A stretch of 64,000 nt of DNA. It comes from Methanomethylovorans sp041447285 (GTDB lineage: Archaea; Halobacteriota; Methanosarcinia; Methanosarcinales; Methanosarcinaceae). The stretch covers positions 48,733 to 112,732 of the forward strand of contig NZ_JBGMEB010000016.1 of NCBI RefSeq assembly GCF_041447285.1, given 5' to 3'. Made by a program: the position numbers and the translations under genes. Positions 52,625 to 61,602 of this stretch are shown here, one piece after another; the first letter of the stretch is position 1, and each line of letters starts with the position of its first letter. A model generated the notes under the pieces. The model worked only from the letters and a program-made list of their open reading frames with translations, was not told the DNA's origin and searched no databases.

Positions 52625-53497
52625 ATGTCTGAAAGGGAAGTGGCTCAGAGAGTTTTTGCAAAAGAGTTCAATGATTCTACTTTGAGTCTTGCAAGTGTTT
52701 CTGCGGATGATTTATCTGATGTGAATTCTCCCAATCTCCTAATATCTCCCACGGGTGTGCGCATTAATAGGGTCTTTGTGGCCGGGGTAATTACAGAGGT
52801 TGAGAATCTAGGTTCAGAAGCTGGAAAAGAACGAGAGCTTTGGAGGGCTCGTATATCTGACCCAACCGGGGTATTTATAGTATATGCAGGTCAATATCAG
52901 CCCGAAGCTGCCATTTTTCTGTCGACGGTGGAAGTGCCCTCTTACGTTGCTGTGGTTGGCAAGGCGAGGATTTATGAACCTGAGAAAGGTTCAGTATTCA
53001 TTTCTATAAGGCCAGAAGAGATCAACAATGTAACAAGTATCATTCGGGACAGGTGGGTAGTAGATACTGCAGATCTGACTTTAAAAAGGTTTGATCTTCT
53101 AAGCCAATTCTTGTCAGGTGGAAATAGGGATGACCTGGCAGATTCACTTGAAAAAGAGGGAATAGATTTTGACTCAAGTGAAGCTATTCATGATGCTATT
53201 GAATTCTATGGTACAGATATGGAATACATCTCTGGGTTTAAACAAATAATTCGTGAAGCTCTGCTTTCCATTAAGGAAAATGCAAGCGTTCAGAATAAGC
53301 AAAATGAAGATACTGAAAATGTAATTCTTGAGATCCTTAAAGAACTAGATAAAGGTAAAGGTGTGCAGTATAGTTGCTTGCTGGAACGGGCTAAATTAAG
53401 AGGTATCCAGGAAGAAGTTTCTGACATTGGGGTCAAGTCTCTCCTTGCTAAAGGAGAGTGCTATGAACCCAAGATTGGTATTTTGAAACTCATTTGA
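52625..53497 (+). CDS. COG3390-type RPA-associated protein (long form)
   Basis: 290 residues. N-terminal OB-fold part (about 30-150) with SPTGVRINRVFVAGVITEVE, ARISDPTGVFIVYAGQYQPEA and a final segment DLTLKRFDLL, shared with the shorter protein at 59360. The extra C-terminal 100 residues include a winged-helix-like region (ENVILEILKELDKGKG...LLERAKLRGI). Archaeal genomes often carry such a gene right behind RPA. Probably forms a complex with its upstream RPA; no enzymatic motif. Confidence 0.9.
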   Translation: MSEREVAQRVFAKEFNDSTLSLASVSADDLSDVNSPNLLISPTGVRINRVFVAGVITEVENLGSEAGKERELWRARISDPTGVFIVYAGQYQPEAAIFLSTVEVPSYVAVVGKARIYEPEKGSVFISIRPEEINNVTSIIRDRWVVDTADLTLKRFDLLSQFLSGGNRDDLADSLEKEGIDFDSSEAIHDAIEFYGTDMEYISGFKQIIREALLSIKENASVQNKQNEDTENVILEILKELDKGKGVQYSCLLERAKLRGIQEEVSDIGVKSLLAKGECYEPKIGILKLI

Positions 53498-53505
53498 TGA
53501 AGATC

Positions 53506-53826
53506 TCATTCGAATTCAATACTGATGCCCCCTGAGTTCTTTGCTAGTGTTTTGGAGATTGTGCCCATATCCATTCTGCATACATGCATTATCCCACAAG
53601 GTACAAGGCACGTGGAGCACCATTTTGCCTCTTTGACCTTTTGAAATACAGGATTATCACTATATAGTGGGTCATAAAGTTCTTTCATTGGAATCTCCAT
53701 GTGTGAGGCTGAGCTTATCTTTTTGCAAGGGGTTTCGATATCTATTATCATGTTCTTACCTTCTACCTTGCCACTGATCTTATGAGTAAAGCCGCAGATT
53801 CTGGAGTTTACTTTTACTTCGGTCAT
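53506..53826 (-). CDS. DUF6951-like small cysteine-containing protein
   Basis: 106 residues from ATG 53826, which has GGTGC six bases upstream. It opens with VKVNSRICGFTHKI and holds a C-terminal WCSTCLVPCGIMHVC cluster. I associate the ICGF opening with a small family of methanogens and other anaerobes (DUF6951, from memory), function unknown. Cysteines suggest metal or FeS binding. Convergent with the long COG3390 gene. Confidence 0.75.
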   Translation of the reverse strand: MTEVKVNSRICGFTHKISGKVEGKNMIIDIETPCKKISSASHMEIPMKELYDPLYSDNPVFQKVKEAKWCSTCLVPCGIMHVCRMDMGTISKTLAKNSGGISIEFE

Positions 53827-53979
53827 TATTTGCACCAATTAATATTGTCCAAATACACCTTATATACTTTTGTGTTTGTCTTTATGATGATGAAGGCTCA
53901 ATATCCCGGTATGCTTAAATAATGAGACATTGACTTAACAATCATCTTAAGTCTGATGGTTATAAAAGGAGGCACTATG

Positions 53980-54570
53980 ATGCAACGTGAAGAAATAATC
54001 GAAAGGGTTCGGCAGCGCCTCAAGGAAATAAAGGGTGTAGGTGAAACCTATGTCCTTCTTGAAGAGGACAGGGAAAACATCAAGGAACTCGAAAAAAAAG
54101 CAGATGAAATGACTCTTATGGGTCTTGGCCGTGGTGATAATCGTGGTGTTAAAGAGGTACTCAAGAAAGACGTGGTAATTCCATTCACTACTAGTATGGA
54201 TTATGTATGGCCTGCTTGTCCCAATGTCGTGCTTATGCATCATGATCGGGTGGTTGGAGAAGACATGGATGATGAATGTAAGCTCAATGAATTAAAATCC
54301 TGCAGGGATAATCTTGTCATTGGTAACATTGTCATCTACGATAAAGAGTTACTAAAGTCGATTGATCCAAAGAATGATCCTCTCATTGTTGTATTGCCGC
54401 CAAAACCATGTGCTGAGGTAGATGAATTACCTCATATCTGCAATGTTGCTCTCGCTTCTCCATCTCCTCCTACGGATGAATATCTTAAGCAAAAGATGGG
54501 ATTGCCTCAAAGCCATGGAACAGGAACTTTCATTCTGGGCTTTGACTTTGAATGTTCTTGCGGAAACTGA
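53980..54570 (+). CDS. Protein of unknown function
   Basis: About 196 residues with a good ribosome binding site (GGAGGC, 6 bases before ATG 53980). Acidic, soluble, with an EEIIERVRQRLKEIKGVGET opening, a MDYVWPACPNVVLMHHDRVVGEDMDD middle and a C-terminal CSCG. No family is recognised with confidence; the compact alpha/beta pattern and conserved-looking Cys, His and acidic residues suggest an enzyme. Stands alone, ending at a strong bidirectional hairpin shared with the aldolase gene. Confidence 0.8.
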   Translation: MQREEIIERVRQRLKEIKGVGETYVLLEEDRENIKELEKKADEMTLMGLGRGDNRGVKEVLKKDVVIPFTTSMDYVWPACPNVVLMHHDRVVGEDMDDECKLNELKSCRDNLVIGNIVIYDKELLKSIDPKNDPLIVVLPPKPCAEVDELPHICNVALASPSPPTDEYLKQKMGLPQSHGTGTFILGFDFECSCGN

Positions 54571-54608
54571 AAGCCGCAATTTTATTCTTTTATGTGTTTT
54601 TAAAAAAG

Positions 54609-54630
54609 AAAGGCTGGAATTCCAGCCTTT
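54609..54630. terminator. 22-base perfect palindrome between convergent genes
   Basis: Arms AAAGGCTGGAA and TTCCAGCCTTT meet without spacer, with A-run before and T-run after. It lies between the unknown gene (stop 54570) and the aldolase gene (stop 54630) and can terminate both. Confidence 0.75.
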
Positions 54631-55553
54631 TATTTCTTATTGTATATAGTGAGAGCTTCTTCTATAGTTGCTCCTTCTACAGTTATCGCATATATAGCAT
54701 TACACATGCGTACTGCCTCATCCAAGGTTTTCTGGTGAATGTTGCGGCCAGTAGCGTTGCCCATTGCACCACTTATGTGTATCTGGTCATGGAGTTTCTT
54801 AAGGAAAGATTTTGGATCATCGCTTGACCCTCCGGCACATACTACTTTTGTCCTGCCAGCAGCCAATACAGCTTCTTTGAATATCTCTGCAGATGAGCAG
54901 CCTTCTTTCTTTGGATAGTTAACTTTAACAAAATCAGCGTTCAGGCAAGCACCTACGCCAGTTGCACCTGCAATAAGGTGAGGGTCTTTCTCATCAGCTA
55001 CAGCAGCACCGCGTGGGTATATCCAAAGTACCGTAACCATTCCATACTGGTGTGCATCGTAGACGATTTGTGCAGCCTGTGCAAGCATATCTGCTTCAAA
55101 TTCACTGCCCAAATAAATAGTATAACCTACTCCAAGTATCTTCAGTTTGCTATTGTCCCTGAACTCTGCTATCTGATCCACATCATACCACTGGTTGCTA
55201 AAGGGGTCCAGTTGCTTTGTTGGAACCAGATGAGTCTTAGAGTTGATCTTCACAAGATATGGCACATCTGTATAATCCATTCCATATCTTGCAATGAGCC
55301 CTAACTGGGTGGCGAAAACACCTATTTTTCCTTGCTGAGCTATTCTAAACAGATGTTCGGGATCATTATCATCTGCAGCAGTATCTTCTCCAAAGAAGTC
55401 ATCATTCAGGTGCTCTACTTTCTGGTCACCTGCAAAAAGCATGAGTTTGCCTGTGTTCTTTGTAATTTCCATATAATTCTCAATATACGTTTCACGAGCC
55501 TCTTTTGGTACATCCAGAGGCACCTTAATATCACTGGGTTTGATCGAAATCAT
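54630..55553 (-). CDS. Class I aldolase, probable fructose-bisphosphate aldolase
   Basis: About 307 residues of the DeoC/FbaB-type class I aldolase superfamily. The Schiff-base Lys is most likely in LNADFVKVNYP, preceded by GATGVGACLN; LFAGDQKVEHLN and VCAGGSSDDPKSF fit the phosphate-binding region. In methanogens such proteins cleave or form fructose 1,6-bisphosphate in gluconeogenesis; a related aromatic-pathway aldolase is the alternative. ATG 55553 is preferred since AGGTGA precedes it; GTG 55562 lies within that element. Confidence 0.82.
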   Translation of the reverse strand: MISIKPSDIKVPLDVPKEARETYIENYMEITKNTGKLMLFAGDQKVEHLNDDFFGEDTAADDNDPEHLFRIAQQGKIGVFATQLGLIARYGMDYTDVPYLVKINSKTHLVPTKQLDPFSNQWYDVDQIAEFRDNSKLKILGVGYTIYLGSEFEADMLAQAAQIVYDAHQYGMVTVLWIYPRGAAVADEKDPHLIAGATGVGACLNADFVKVNYPKKEGCSSAEIFKEAVLAAGRTKVVCAGGSSDDPKSFLKKLHDQIHISGAMGNATGRNIHQKTLDEAVRMCNAIYAITVEGATIEEALTIYNKK

Positions 55554-55617
55554 GTTCTTCACCTAATTTATTCTCGTTGATTAATAGGCGTATTTAAATA
55601 ATGAATATTTCTATCTA

Positions 55618-57864
55618 TCATTGTTTTTTATGGACCATTTTGAATCCCTTCCTTATAGGTGTCATTTTTATAATCTTTTTCATAAGTGCATTACTAATGC
55701 CTTCTCTTGACAGTGGTTTATGTCGTTTTACTATTAATACAGGTCGATTTGATCTCTTGGCTACATTGTATGATAACATTCCAAGCAAAGAAAGTCTAAA
55801 TCGTTGGCTTGAATCTCCTATTATCAACATATCAGCCTTTTCAACTGATCCAAGTATGCCATTCTCTACAGAATAGTGTTCTTTCATTTCGTAGCTGATG
55901 AGATTGTCCTTATCCCCTTTGACTATCTGTTCGAGTTCATATCTAATTTTAGTTTTCTTCTCTTCTTTATCGTTTGGCTTGACTACTCGCAGTATATGTA
56001 TTTTTGCTCCTGTATTCTTTGCTAATCTTTTTGCAAGGGTAAGTCCATATTGTGAATTCTCTTTATTATTATAAGCAACCAGTATTCTCTCTATTTTCTG
56101 AGGGAAGTACCCATTCAGCATAACTATGTTGTTCTTTGCGAGAGCAAGCACTTTAGTTGCAACGTTTCCCATGGAATAATGTAACCTATTTAGTTCATGC
56201 CAGCCTATTACTATAAAATCAACATTTTCAATGTCTGCCTGCTCTATTATTGAATTTGCAACACTGTGATCAAATGCTATTATATATTCTCTTTCATGAC
56301 CAACTATTATAGGGAACTCTTCAAATTTTTCTATTAGGAGGGTTTCCATAGTATTCTTGCTGGTATGAAATGCATCTCTTGCAGCAGATAAGCTTGTTTG
56401 TTTTGGGATTCTGATCACATTAAGGCCAATTATGTCGTCTCCAATATTATCAGCAAGTTGTAACAGATCAATCTCCTGTTCTGGGTTAGCTATGGGGACC
56501 AGTATCTTAATTTGTGAATTAGTTGTCACGTTTTTAGGATATACGTTGTTTTCAAGCATATCAAATATATTATATTTTGGAATAGCTTTTCCTAATCCAT
56601 AATACTTGTACCAGATTGCTCCCACAAATACTACAAATAATGTGAATAGTATGGGTAGCAATCCCATTAAGGGCAATAACGCAAGACTTCCTATAATGCC
56701 TATTATTTGTGTATAAGGGTATAACGGGTCAGTGAATGTAGGCTTGTAGCCTTTAAGTGATCTTTTCCTCAAAATTATTACGGAGGCATTGATCAGTACA
56801 TATATCAAAATATTAAACGCACTTCCCAGTTTAGCTAATTGCTCTACATTGAATATCAGCAAAAGCGCTATCATTACAATTCCACTAACTATAATAGCAC
56901 GATGTGGTGTTTCGTGTTTATCATGTATCTTGACAAACCATTCTGGTATGAGTTTGTCTCTTCCCATGGCAAAAGGAAACCTTGATGATGAGAGCACAGC
57001 GGCATTAGCAGTGGAAATTGTAGCAAATAGACCTGCAAGGACTATCATGACTTTTCCAAAGGTTCCATCCATCATTATAGCAACATCTACAAGTGGTGTA
57101 TTGGTATTGATCGATTCTTCAAAAGTTAAAGTACCACTTATTACTATCATTATAGCGGTATAGATTAGCGTCACAGTTACAACCGAAGCAATAAGAGCTC
57201 TTGGGAGGTTTTTTGCTGGATTTTTGACTTCTTCAGAGAGGGCCGCGAGCTGTGTGATTCCAAGATACGAAATAAATATAAGCCCAGTTGTCGCGAATAT
57301 AGAAGTAGGACCAAAGGGCATGAAAGGACTGAAATTTGAAGTCTCAACCATTAAAGATCCTTGCATTATAAATATTGCTAATATCGCCAATAAAAAGATC
57401 ACAATTATGTTCTGTAAAGATCCACTGCTCCTTGCACCCCGATAGTTTATCAATATTAATATCAATCCCGACACAATTGCTGTGATCAATATGGGTATTG
57501 GGTATAATACAAAAACATAATCTGCAAGGCCTACAAGTGCAAAGGAGCCTTTGAATACTAATGCAAGCCATGCTCCAAAACCAATGATCGCACCAAAAGA
57601 AGCACCCATAGCTCTACTTATGAAATAATAACTCCCTCCGGCCTTTGGCATCCCTGTAGCCAGTTCAGCTACACTGATGGCTGTTGCCATAGAGATTAAT
57701 CCTCCTATCAGGAAAGAAATGATAGACGCAGGACCGGCCTGGGAAATAGCTATTGATGGCAATATAAATATGCCTGCACCTATCATGGTGCCTGTTCCTA
57801 TGGCAAATGTTTCAAAGAAACCAAGGCTGCGCCCAAGCCTTTCTTCTGACTTAATTGCTACCAT
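55618..57864 (-). CDS. APC-family amino acid permease with C-terminal universal-stress domains
   Basis: 748 residues. Residues about 10-430 are 12 helices of an APC permease, with GTMIGAGIFILPS in helix 1 and GGSYYFISRAMG in helix 3. After helix 12 come two USP-like domains (about 460-590 and 600-730), the second with the nucleotide-loop-like IGDSSQRFRLSLLG. Domain fusion suggests nucleotide-controlled amino acid uptake. ATG with GGAGAT upstream. Substrate unknown. Confidence 0.92.
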   Translation of the reverse strand: MVAIKSEERLGRSLGFFETFAIGTGTMIGAGIFILPSIAISQAGPASIISFLIGGLISMATAISVAELATGMPKAGGSYYFISRAMGASFGAIIGFGAWLALVFKGSFALVGLADYVFVLYPIPILITAIVSGLILILINYRGARSSGSLQNIIVIFLLAILAIFIMQGSLMVETSNFSPFMPFGPTSIFATTGLIFISYLGITQLAALSEEVKNPAKNLPRALIASVVTVTLIYTAIMIVISGTLTFEESINTNTPLVDVAIMMDGTFGKVMIVLAGLFATISTANAAVLSSSRFPFAMGRDKLIPEWFVKIHDKHETPHRAIIVSGIVMIALLLIFNVEQLAKLGSAFNILIYVLINASVIILRKRSLKGYKPTFTDPLYPYTQIIGIIGSLALLPLMGLLPILFTLFVVFVGAIWYKYYGLGKAIPKYNIFDMLENNVYPKNVTTNSQIKILVPIANPEQEIDLLQLADNIGDDIIGLNVIRIPKQTSLSAARDAFHTSKNTMETLLIEKFEEFPIIVGHEREYIIAFDHSVANSIIEQADIENVDFIVIGWHELNRLHYSMGNVATKVLALAKNNIVMLNGYFPQKIERILVAYNNKENSQYGLTLAKRLAKNTGAKIHILRVVKPNDKEEKKTKIRYELEQIVKGDKDNLISYEMKEHYSVENGILGSVEKADMLIIGDSSQRFRLSLLGMLSYNVAKRSNRPVLIVKRHKPLSREGISNALMKKIIKMTPIRKGFKMVHKKQ

Positions 57865-58111
57865 CCACTATCTCCATATTAAGCATATACTAAACCCCAA
57901 GAACCTTTTATATAACTTACGGAAAATTTATGTATCTATGTATTCTGGTTCTTTACTTGTCTCTTAATTTATCAATATGCCTTTTCAGCATATTTGCAGA
58001 CTTACCTTTGAAGGAATACTTTCACCATGCTATACTGTCTATATTTATACTTGTACATGATACTTCTATTTGCCTCTCTATAAGAAACAACCCAGAGGCT
58101 TGAGGTAGAAA

Positions 58112-59359
58112 ATGAACGTAATGGTAGCAGACATTAAAACTAAGTTTCAGGAACTTGGTGTGGATATCCCGGCTGAAAAGATAGAAGAAAGGCTTGAAAA
58201 GCTTATAGTAAAATTTAAGGTTCCTCAGGAAGAGGCTAAGAGAAGTGTTGTCAATTTTTTCTTGAAGGAATATAGTCTTTCTAAAGACAAGTTCTATGGT
58301 GGCCAGGGAGAAGCGACCTTTTCAAAGGTGGCTGACATCTCCGAAGATGGAAAATGGGTTAACTTAAAGGTAAAAGTTGTTCAGATATGGGAAAATACTC
58401 ATGGATCCATTTCTCAAGTTGGATTGCTGGCAGATGAAACAGGGACTATAAAATTCATTGCCTGGGCGGCTGCAGAGGTACCGGCTGTTGAAGAGGGAAG
58501 AAGTTATATTTTCAAAAATGTTGTTTCAAGCGAGTGGAATGGCAAAATGGAGGTAACTCTCAATAAGAGCAGTTCTATTGAAGAAATAGCTGATGACATA
58601 CATGTCCAAAGTAGGTCAAAGGGAGTTGCTTCTCTTGTAAAGGTCGCTGATATTTCTGAGGATGGAAGATGGGTTGATCTGAAGGGAAAGATCGTCCAGT
58701 TATGGGAAAATAATAAAGAATCGATTTCCCAGGTAGGTCTCATTGGTGATGAAACAGGAAGTATCAAGTTCATCAAATGGGCAAGCGCTGAGATCCCTGT
58801 AGATCTAGTTGAAGGAAAGAACTATCTTTTCCGAAATGCTGTGACCAGTGAATGGAACGGAAAGTTTGAGATCACTCTGAATAAGAGTAGTTCCATTGAA
58901 GAGATATTTGATGAAATAGAGGTCAATACCAGAGATACTGTTCTTACAGCTGCAATGGTTGATATTCAATCAGGGTCAGGGCTCATAAAACGTTGTCCTC
59001 AATGTAATCGCTCCTTAACTAAAGGTGCATGTGCGGAGCACGGTAAGGTGGATGGTGTTTATGATCTGCGCCTCAAAGCTGTTCTTGATACGGGGGCCAT
59101 TACTCAGGATATACTTCTTAAAAGGGACGTTACAGAAGATGTCTCCGGGATCACTCTGGAAAGTGCCATAGCTATGGCTGCTGATGCACTTGATCAGGGA
59201 GTAGTCCTGGAAGCTATGAAACAAAAGCTTGTAGGTAAGTATTATAAAGTTTCAGGGCCGCGGGTTGACAGGTACATACTTGTAGAATCTATTGAACAGG
59301 AGTCTGTTCTGGATCAAAAATTGCTTGCTGAGCTCATAAAAGAGGCTGAGGTGATCTAA
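58112..59359 (+). CDS. Replication protein A, zinc-finger RPA (second copy)
   Basis: 415 residues: N-terminal helical segment (about 1-60), two nearly identical tandem OB folds (about 70-165 and 175-270; shared VADISEDG, SISQVGL, SEWNGK and LNKSSSIEEI), and a third OB domain with zinc motif CPQCN...ACAEHG at about 295-310. Binds single-stranded DNA in replication and repair. ATG with GAGGT five bases upstream; a small hairpin lies in the leader. Coupled to a short COG3390-type gene. Confidence 0.93.
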   Translation: MNVMVADIKTKFQELGVDIPAEKIEERLEKLIVKFKVPQEEAKRSVVNFFLKEYSLSKDKFYGGQGEATFSKVADISEDGKWVNLKVKVVQIWENTHGSISQVGLLADETGTIKFIAWAAAEVPAVEEGRSYIFKNVVSSEWNGKMEVTLNKSSSIEEIADDIHVQSRSKGVASLVKVADISEDGRWVDLKGKIVQLWENNKESISQVGLIGDETGSIKFIKWASAEIPVDLVEGKNYLFRNAVTSEWNGKFEITLNKSSSIEEIFDEIEVNTRDTVLTAAMVDIQSGSGLIKRCPQCNRSLTKGACAEHGKVDGVYDLRLKAVLDTGAITQDILLKRDVTEDVSGITLESAIAMAADALDQGVVLEAMKQKLVGKYYKVSGPRVDRYILVESIEQESVLDQKLLAELIKEAEVI

Positions 59360-59926
59360 ATGGCAGGCTATACCCGTGAAGTCGCAAGAAGACTGTTCGC
59401 TCAGGAATTCAGGGAATCCAATCTGACTTTCAAGGATGGTGATGATCAGTATTCTCCTCAGTACTTGTTCACTCCGACTGGTGCAAAAGTAAACAGGATG
59501 TTCATAGTTGGGACCCTTACTGAAAAAGAAGATATTGGCAGTGATTCTGAATACTGGCGTGGGAGAGTGTCAGATCCAACCGGTTCTTTCTTCATATATG
59601 CGGGCCAGTACCAGCCAGAAGCTGCTCAGGTGCTTGCAGAGTGTGATACTCCGGAATTTGTAGCCATCATTGGAAAGCCCAGTACATATACTACTCCAGA
59701 AGGAGATATCAGGACATCTGTAAGGCCGGAATCAATGTATATTGTAGATGGTGAAACAAGGGATCTATGGGTACTTGATACTGCTAAGGCTACGCTGGAG
59801 AGACTGAAAAGCCTATCTGAATCCAGCCCCGATGCCTTAAGGGCAAAAGAACATTACAAGACCGATACAAAGCATTACGCTTCCATGGTTTTGAAGGCTC
59901 TTAGGTCTTTGCAGGAAGAATATTGA
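59360..59926 (+). CDS. COG3390-type RPA-associated protein (short form)
   Basis: 188 residues, directly after the RPA stop with GAGGTGAT inside the end of RPA. Shares with the 52625 protein the opening EVARRLFAQEF, TPTGAKVNRMFIVG, RVSDPTGSFFIYAGQYQPEAA and TLERLKSL, but lacks its C-terminal winged-helix part. Likely a second RPA partner with its own OB fold. Operon ends at a good terminator. Confidence 0.9.
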   Translation: MAGYTREVARRLFAQEFRESNLTFKDGDDQYSPQYLFTPTGAKVNRMFIVGTLTEKEDIGSDSEYWRGRVSDPTGSFFIYAGQYQPEAAQVLAECDTPEFVAIIGKPSTYTTPEGDIRTSVRPESMYIVDGETRDLWVLDTAKATLERLKSLSESSPDALRAKEHYKTDTKHYASMVLKALRSLQEEY

Positions 59927-59928
59927 TC

Positions 59929-59955
59929 TTGCAGGTTTGATAACCTGCAATTTTT
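59929..59955 (+). terminator. Terminator of second RPA operon
   Basis: Perfect 9-base stem TTGCAGGTT/AACCTGCAA with TGAT loop followed by five T, two bases after the stop of the COG3390-type gene. Confidence 0.8.
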
Positions 59956-60027
59956 ATAATTTCTTATTATATTTCCTGCGGAAGCAAAAGAACAATAAGC
60001 AAGACAATCAATAACTTATTGATCAAT

Positions 60028-60258
60028 ATGAAGACATATCTTCTGATTTGGTTCAGTAGTAATGGGGCAAGACCCTCAGAGGTTACTCGTAGTCTGATGT
60101 CTATGGGCTTTACTCCAGTGAAGGGCTCTTATGACTATGTTTTCGATTGGGGAAATAACGTAAACACAGATGAGATCGTCAATTTTGGGGACAAAGTACA
60201 AATGACATTGAAAGATACAGGTGTCATGTTTAAGATCGAAACAGTCAATGGTACCTAA
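60028..60258 (+). CDS. Small protein of unknown function
   Basis: About 76 residues, beginning MKTYLLIWFSSNGARPSEV, with a strand-helix-strand look and a YDYVFDWG segment. The composition is clearly protein-like and the frame is well placed between a terminator and a convergent gene. No family recognised. ATG 60028 is preferred over TTG 60019. Confidence 0.7.
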   Translation: MKTYLLIWFSSNGARPSEVTRSLMSMGFTPVKGSYDYVFDWGNNVNTDEIVNFGDKVQMTLKDTGVMFKIETVNGT

Positions 60259-60264
60259 ATTGTC

Positions 60265-60795
60265 TCACTTTCCTTCTGCAAGTTTGCGCGAGTACTCAAT
60301 ATAGTCACAGGACTGACCAACTATTTCAATTATTTCACTGGATATTTTTCCGTCTTTTATTTCGATCTCTACTGCACACGGGTCAGACATCCTGGGCTTG
60401 GTAGGCGATCCTGGACATATCAGAAGCACATCACTCTTTTCTATAAGAGGTCTGTGGAGATGACCAAAAATGAGTATATCGACTTCCATCTCTAAAGCAA
60501 GGTATCTAAGAGCGGTAGTATCGTTCAGAGACAATGCTCCTTCATGGACTATTCCTATCTTCATGCCTTCTACTTCAAAAGTAACTTTTTCAGGAAGCAC
60601 CTGCTTTATCGGGGCATGATCTGCATTTCCGTGCACAGCTTTTAGTTTTCCGGTAGCTTCAAATTCCTTGTAACATTCGTAAGATGTAAAATCGCCCGCG
60701 TGAACAATTATATCATAATCTCCAATTACATCTGCCAGATACTTTGGTATTACTCCGGTTTCGATGTGTGTATCCGAGATAGCTATGATTCTCAA
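60265..60795 (-). CDS. YfcE/MJ0936-family metallophosphoesterase
   Basis: 176 residues with all calcineurin-like metal motifs: AISDTHIE, GDFTSYE, HGNADHA, GIVHEG and GHLHRP. Small bacterial and archaeal members hydrolyse phosphodiesters with Mn or Ni. The substrate is unknown. Followed in the opposite sense by the small 60028 gene; precedes no operon partner with a clear link, but shares the strand with two regulators upstream. Confidence 0.93.
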   Translation of the reverse strand: MRIIAISDTHIETGVIPKYLADVIGDYDIIVHAGDFTSYECYKEFEATGKLKAVHGNADHAPIKQVLPEKVTFEVEGMKIGIVHEGALSLNDTTALRYLALEMEVDILIFGHLHRPLIEKSDVLLICPGSPTKPRMSDPCAVEIEIKDGKISSEIIEIVGQSCDYIEYSRKLAEGK

Positions 60796-60813
60796 TTGCT
60801 TCCCTCTGTAATT

Positions 60814-61602
60814 TTAGTGTAGAGACAGATCAACAAGTTCGTACTCTAGATCCTCACTTTCAAGACGGCTTAATATGCCGGGAACCTCTTCGTCGATAGC
60901 AAGTACTAATGAAGAAAGGCCGTGGAATGCTGCCTCTATTACAGATTCCTTTGCTCCAAACATTACATCTGGCTCCCTTCCTACTCTTCTAAGAGCTATC
61001 AGCGATTCGACTCCAATAGTAGCAAGATATGATTTTGATTTGACAAGATTCTTCAACCTCTCCAGGTCAACATTCTTGGATCCACCTCGCTCGACACGTG
61101 GTATCTTACAGACGGTAATGCTCGCATTTTCCAGGTCTATGAGTCCCATCAGATCAGTGACACCTACATCCTCTCCTTTCAATGCATTGGAAATGGTTGT
61201 ACCAGTAGCATTGGTGACATCCCGTGTGCTCACGTAGAGCAAGCCTTTCCTCATTGTCAGATATACTTCCTGCTCTGCATCCACATCTTCATCGGCGATG
61301 GCAGTCCAGGTGGATACATGGCTAATGATATCACTCATCACAAACCTGGCATACCTTTTCATCTCGGCGGCATTTTCCAGAACCCATTCGACACCTTGTT
61401 TTGTGATCCGATACCTTACTCTGCCTTCGGAACTCACCAATCCTTCTGCAACAAGCTCTTTTATGTACTCTGAGACTGCCTGAGGAGTTACACCGATCTT
61501 TTCGGCAATCTCCTTTTGACGCACATTTGGCTGGTGTGCAGCTACTTCGATGAGTATCTGAAACTTAGTTATGCCACTCTTACTACTAAGAAGTTCGATC
61601 AT
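60814..61602 (-). CDS. Winged-helix transcriptional regulator with conserved C-terminal domain
   Basis: 262 residues. N-terminal MarR-like winged helix (about 10-70; VRQKEIAEKIGVTPQAVSEYIKELV is the recognition region) followed by a 190-residue domain (GLLYVSTRDVTNATGTTISNA...SYLATIGVESLIALRR) without known fold to me. Such proteins are widespread in methanogens. Start overlaps the stop of the ArsR-type gene by 4 bases, so the two regulators are coupled. Confidence 0.85.
   Translation of the reverse strand: MIELLSSKSGITKFQILIEVAAHQPNVRQKEIAEKIGVTPQAVSEYIKELVAEGLVSSEGRVRYRITKQGVEWVLENAAEMKRYARFVMSDIISHVSTWTAIADEDVDAEQEVYLTMRKGLLYVSTRDVTNATGTTISNALKGEDVGVTDLMGLIDLENASITVCKIPRVERGGSKNVDLERLKNLVKSKSYLATIGVESLIALRRVGREPDVMFGAKESVIEAAFHGLSSLVLAIDEEVPGILSRLESEDLEYELVDLSLH

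Noticed and set aside
53980..54570. Idea that the unknown protein is an Hcg-type hydrogenase cofactor enzyme
   Set aside because: Only a vague impression of methanogen-restricted families; no motif could be matched.
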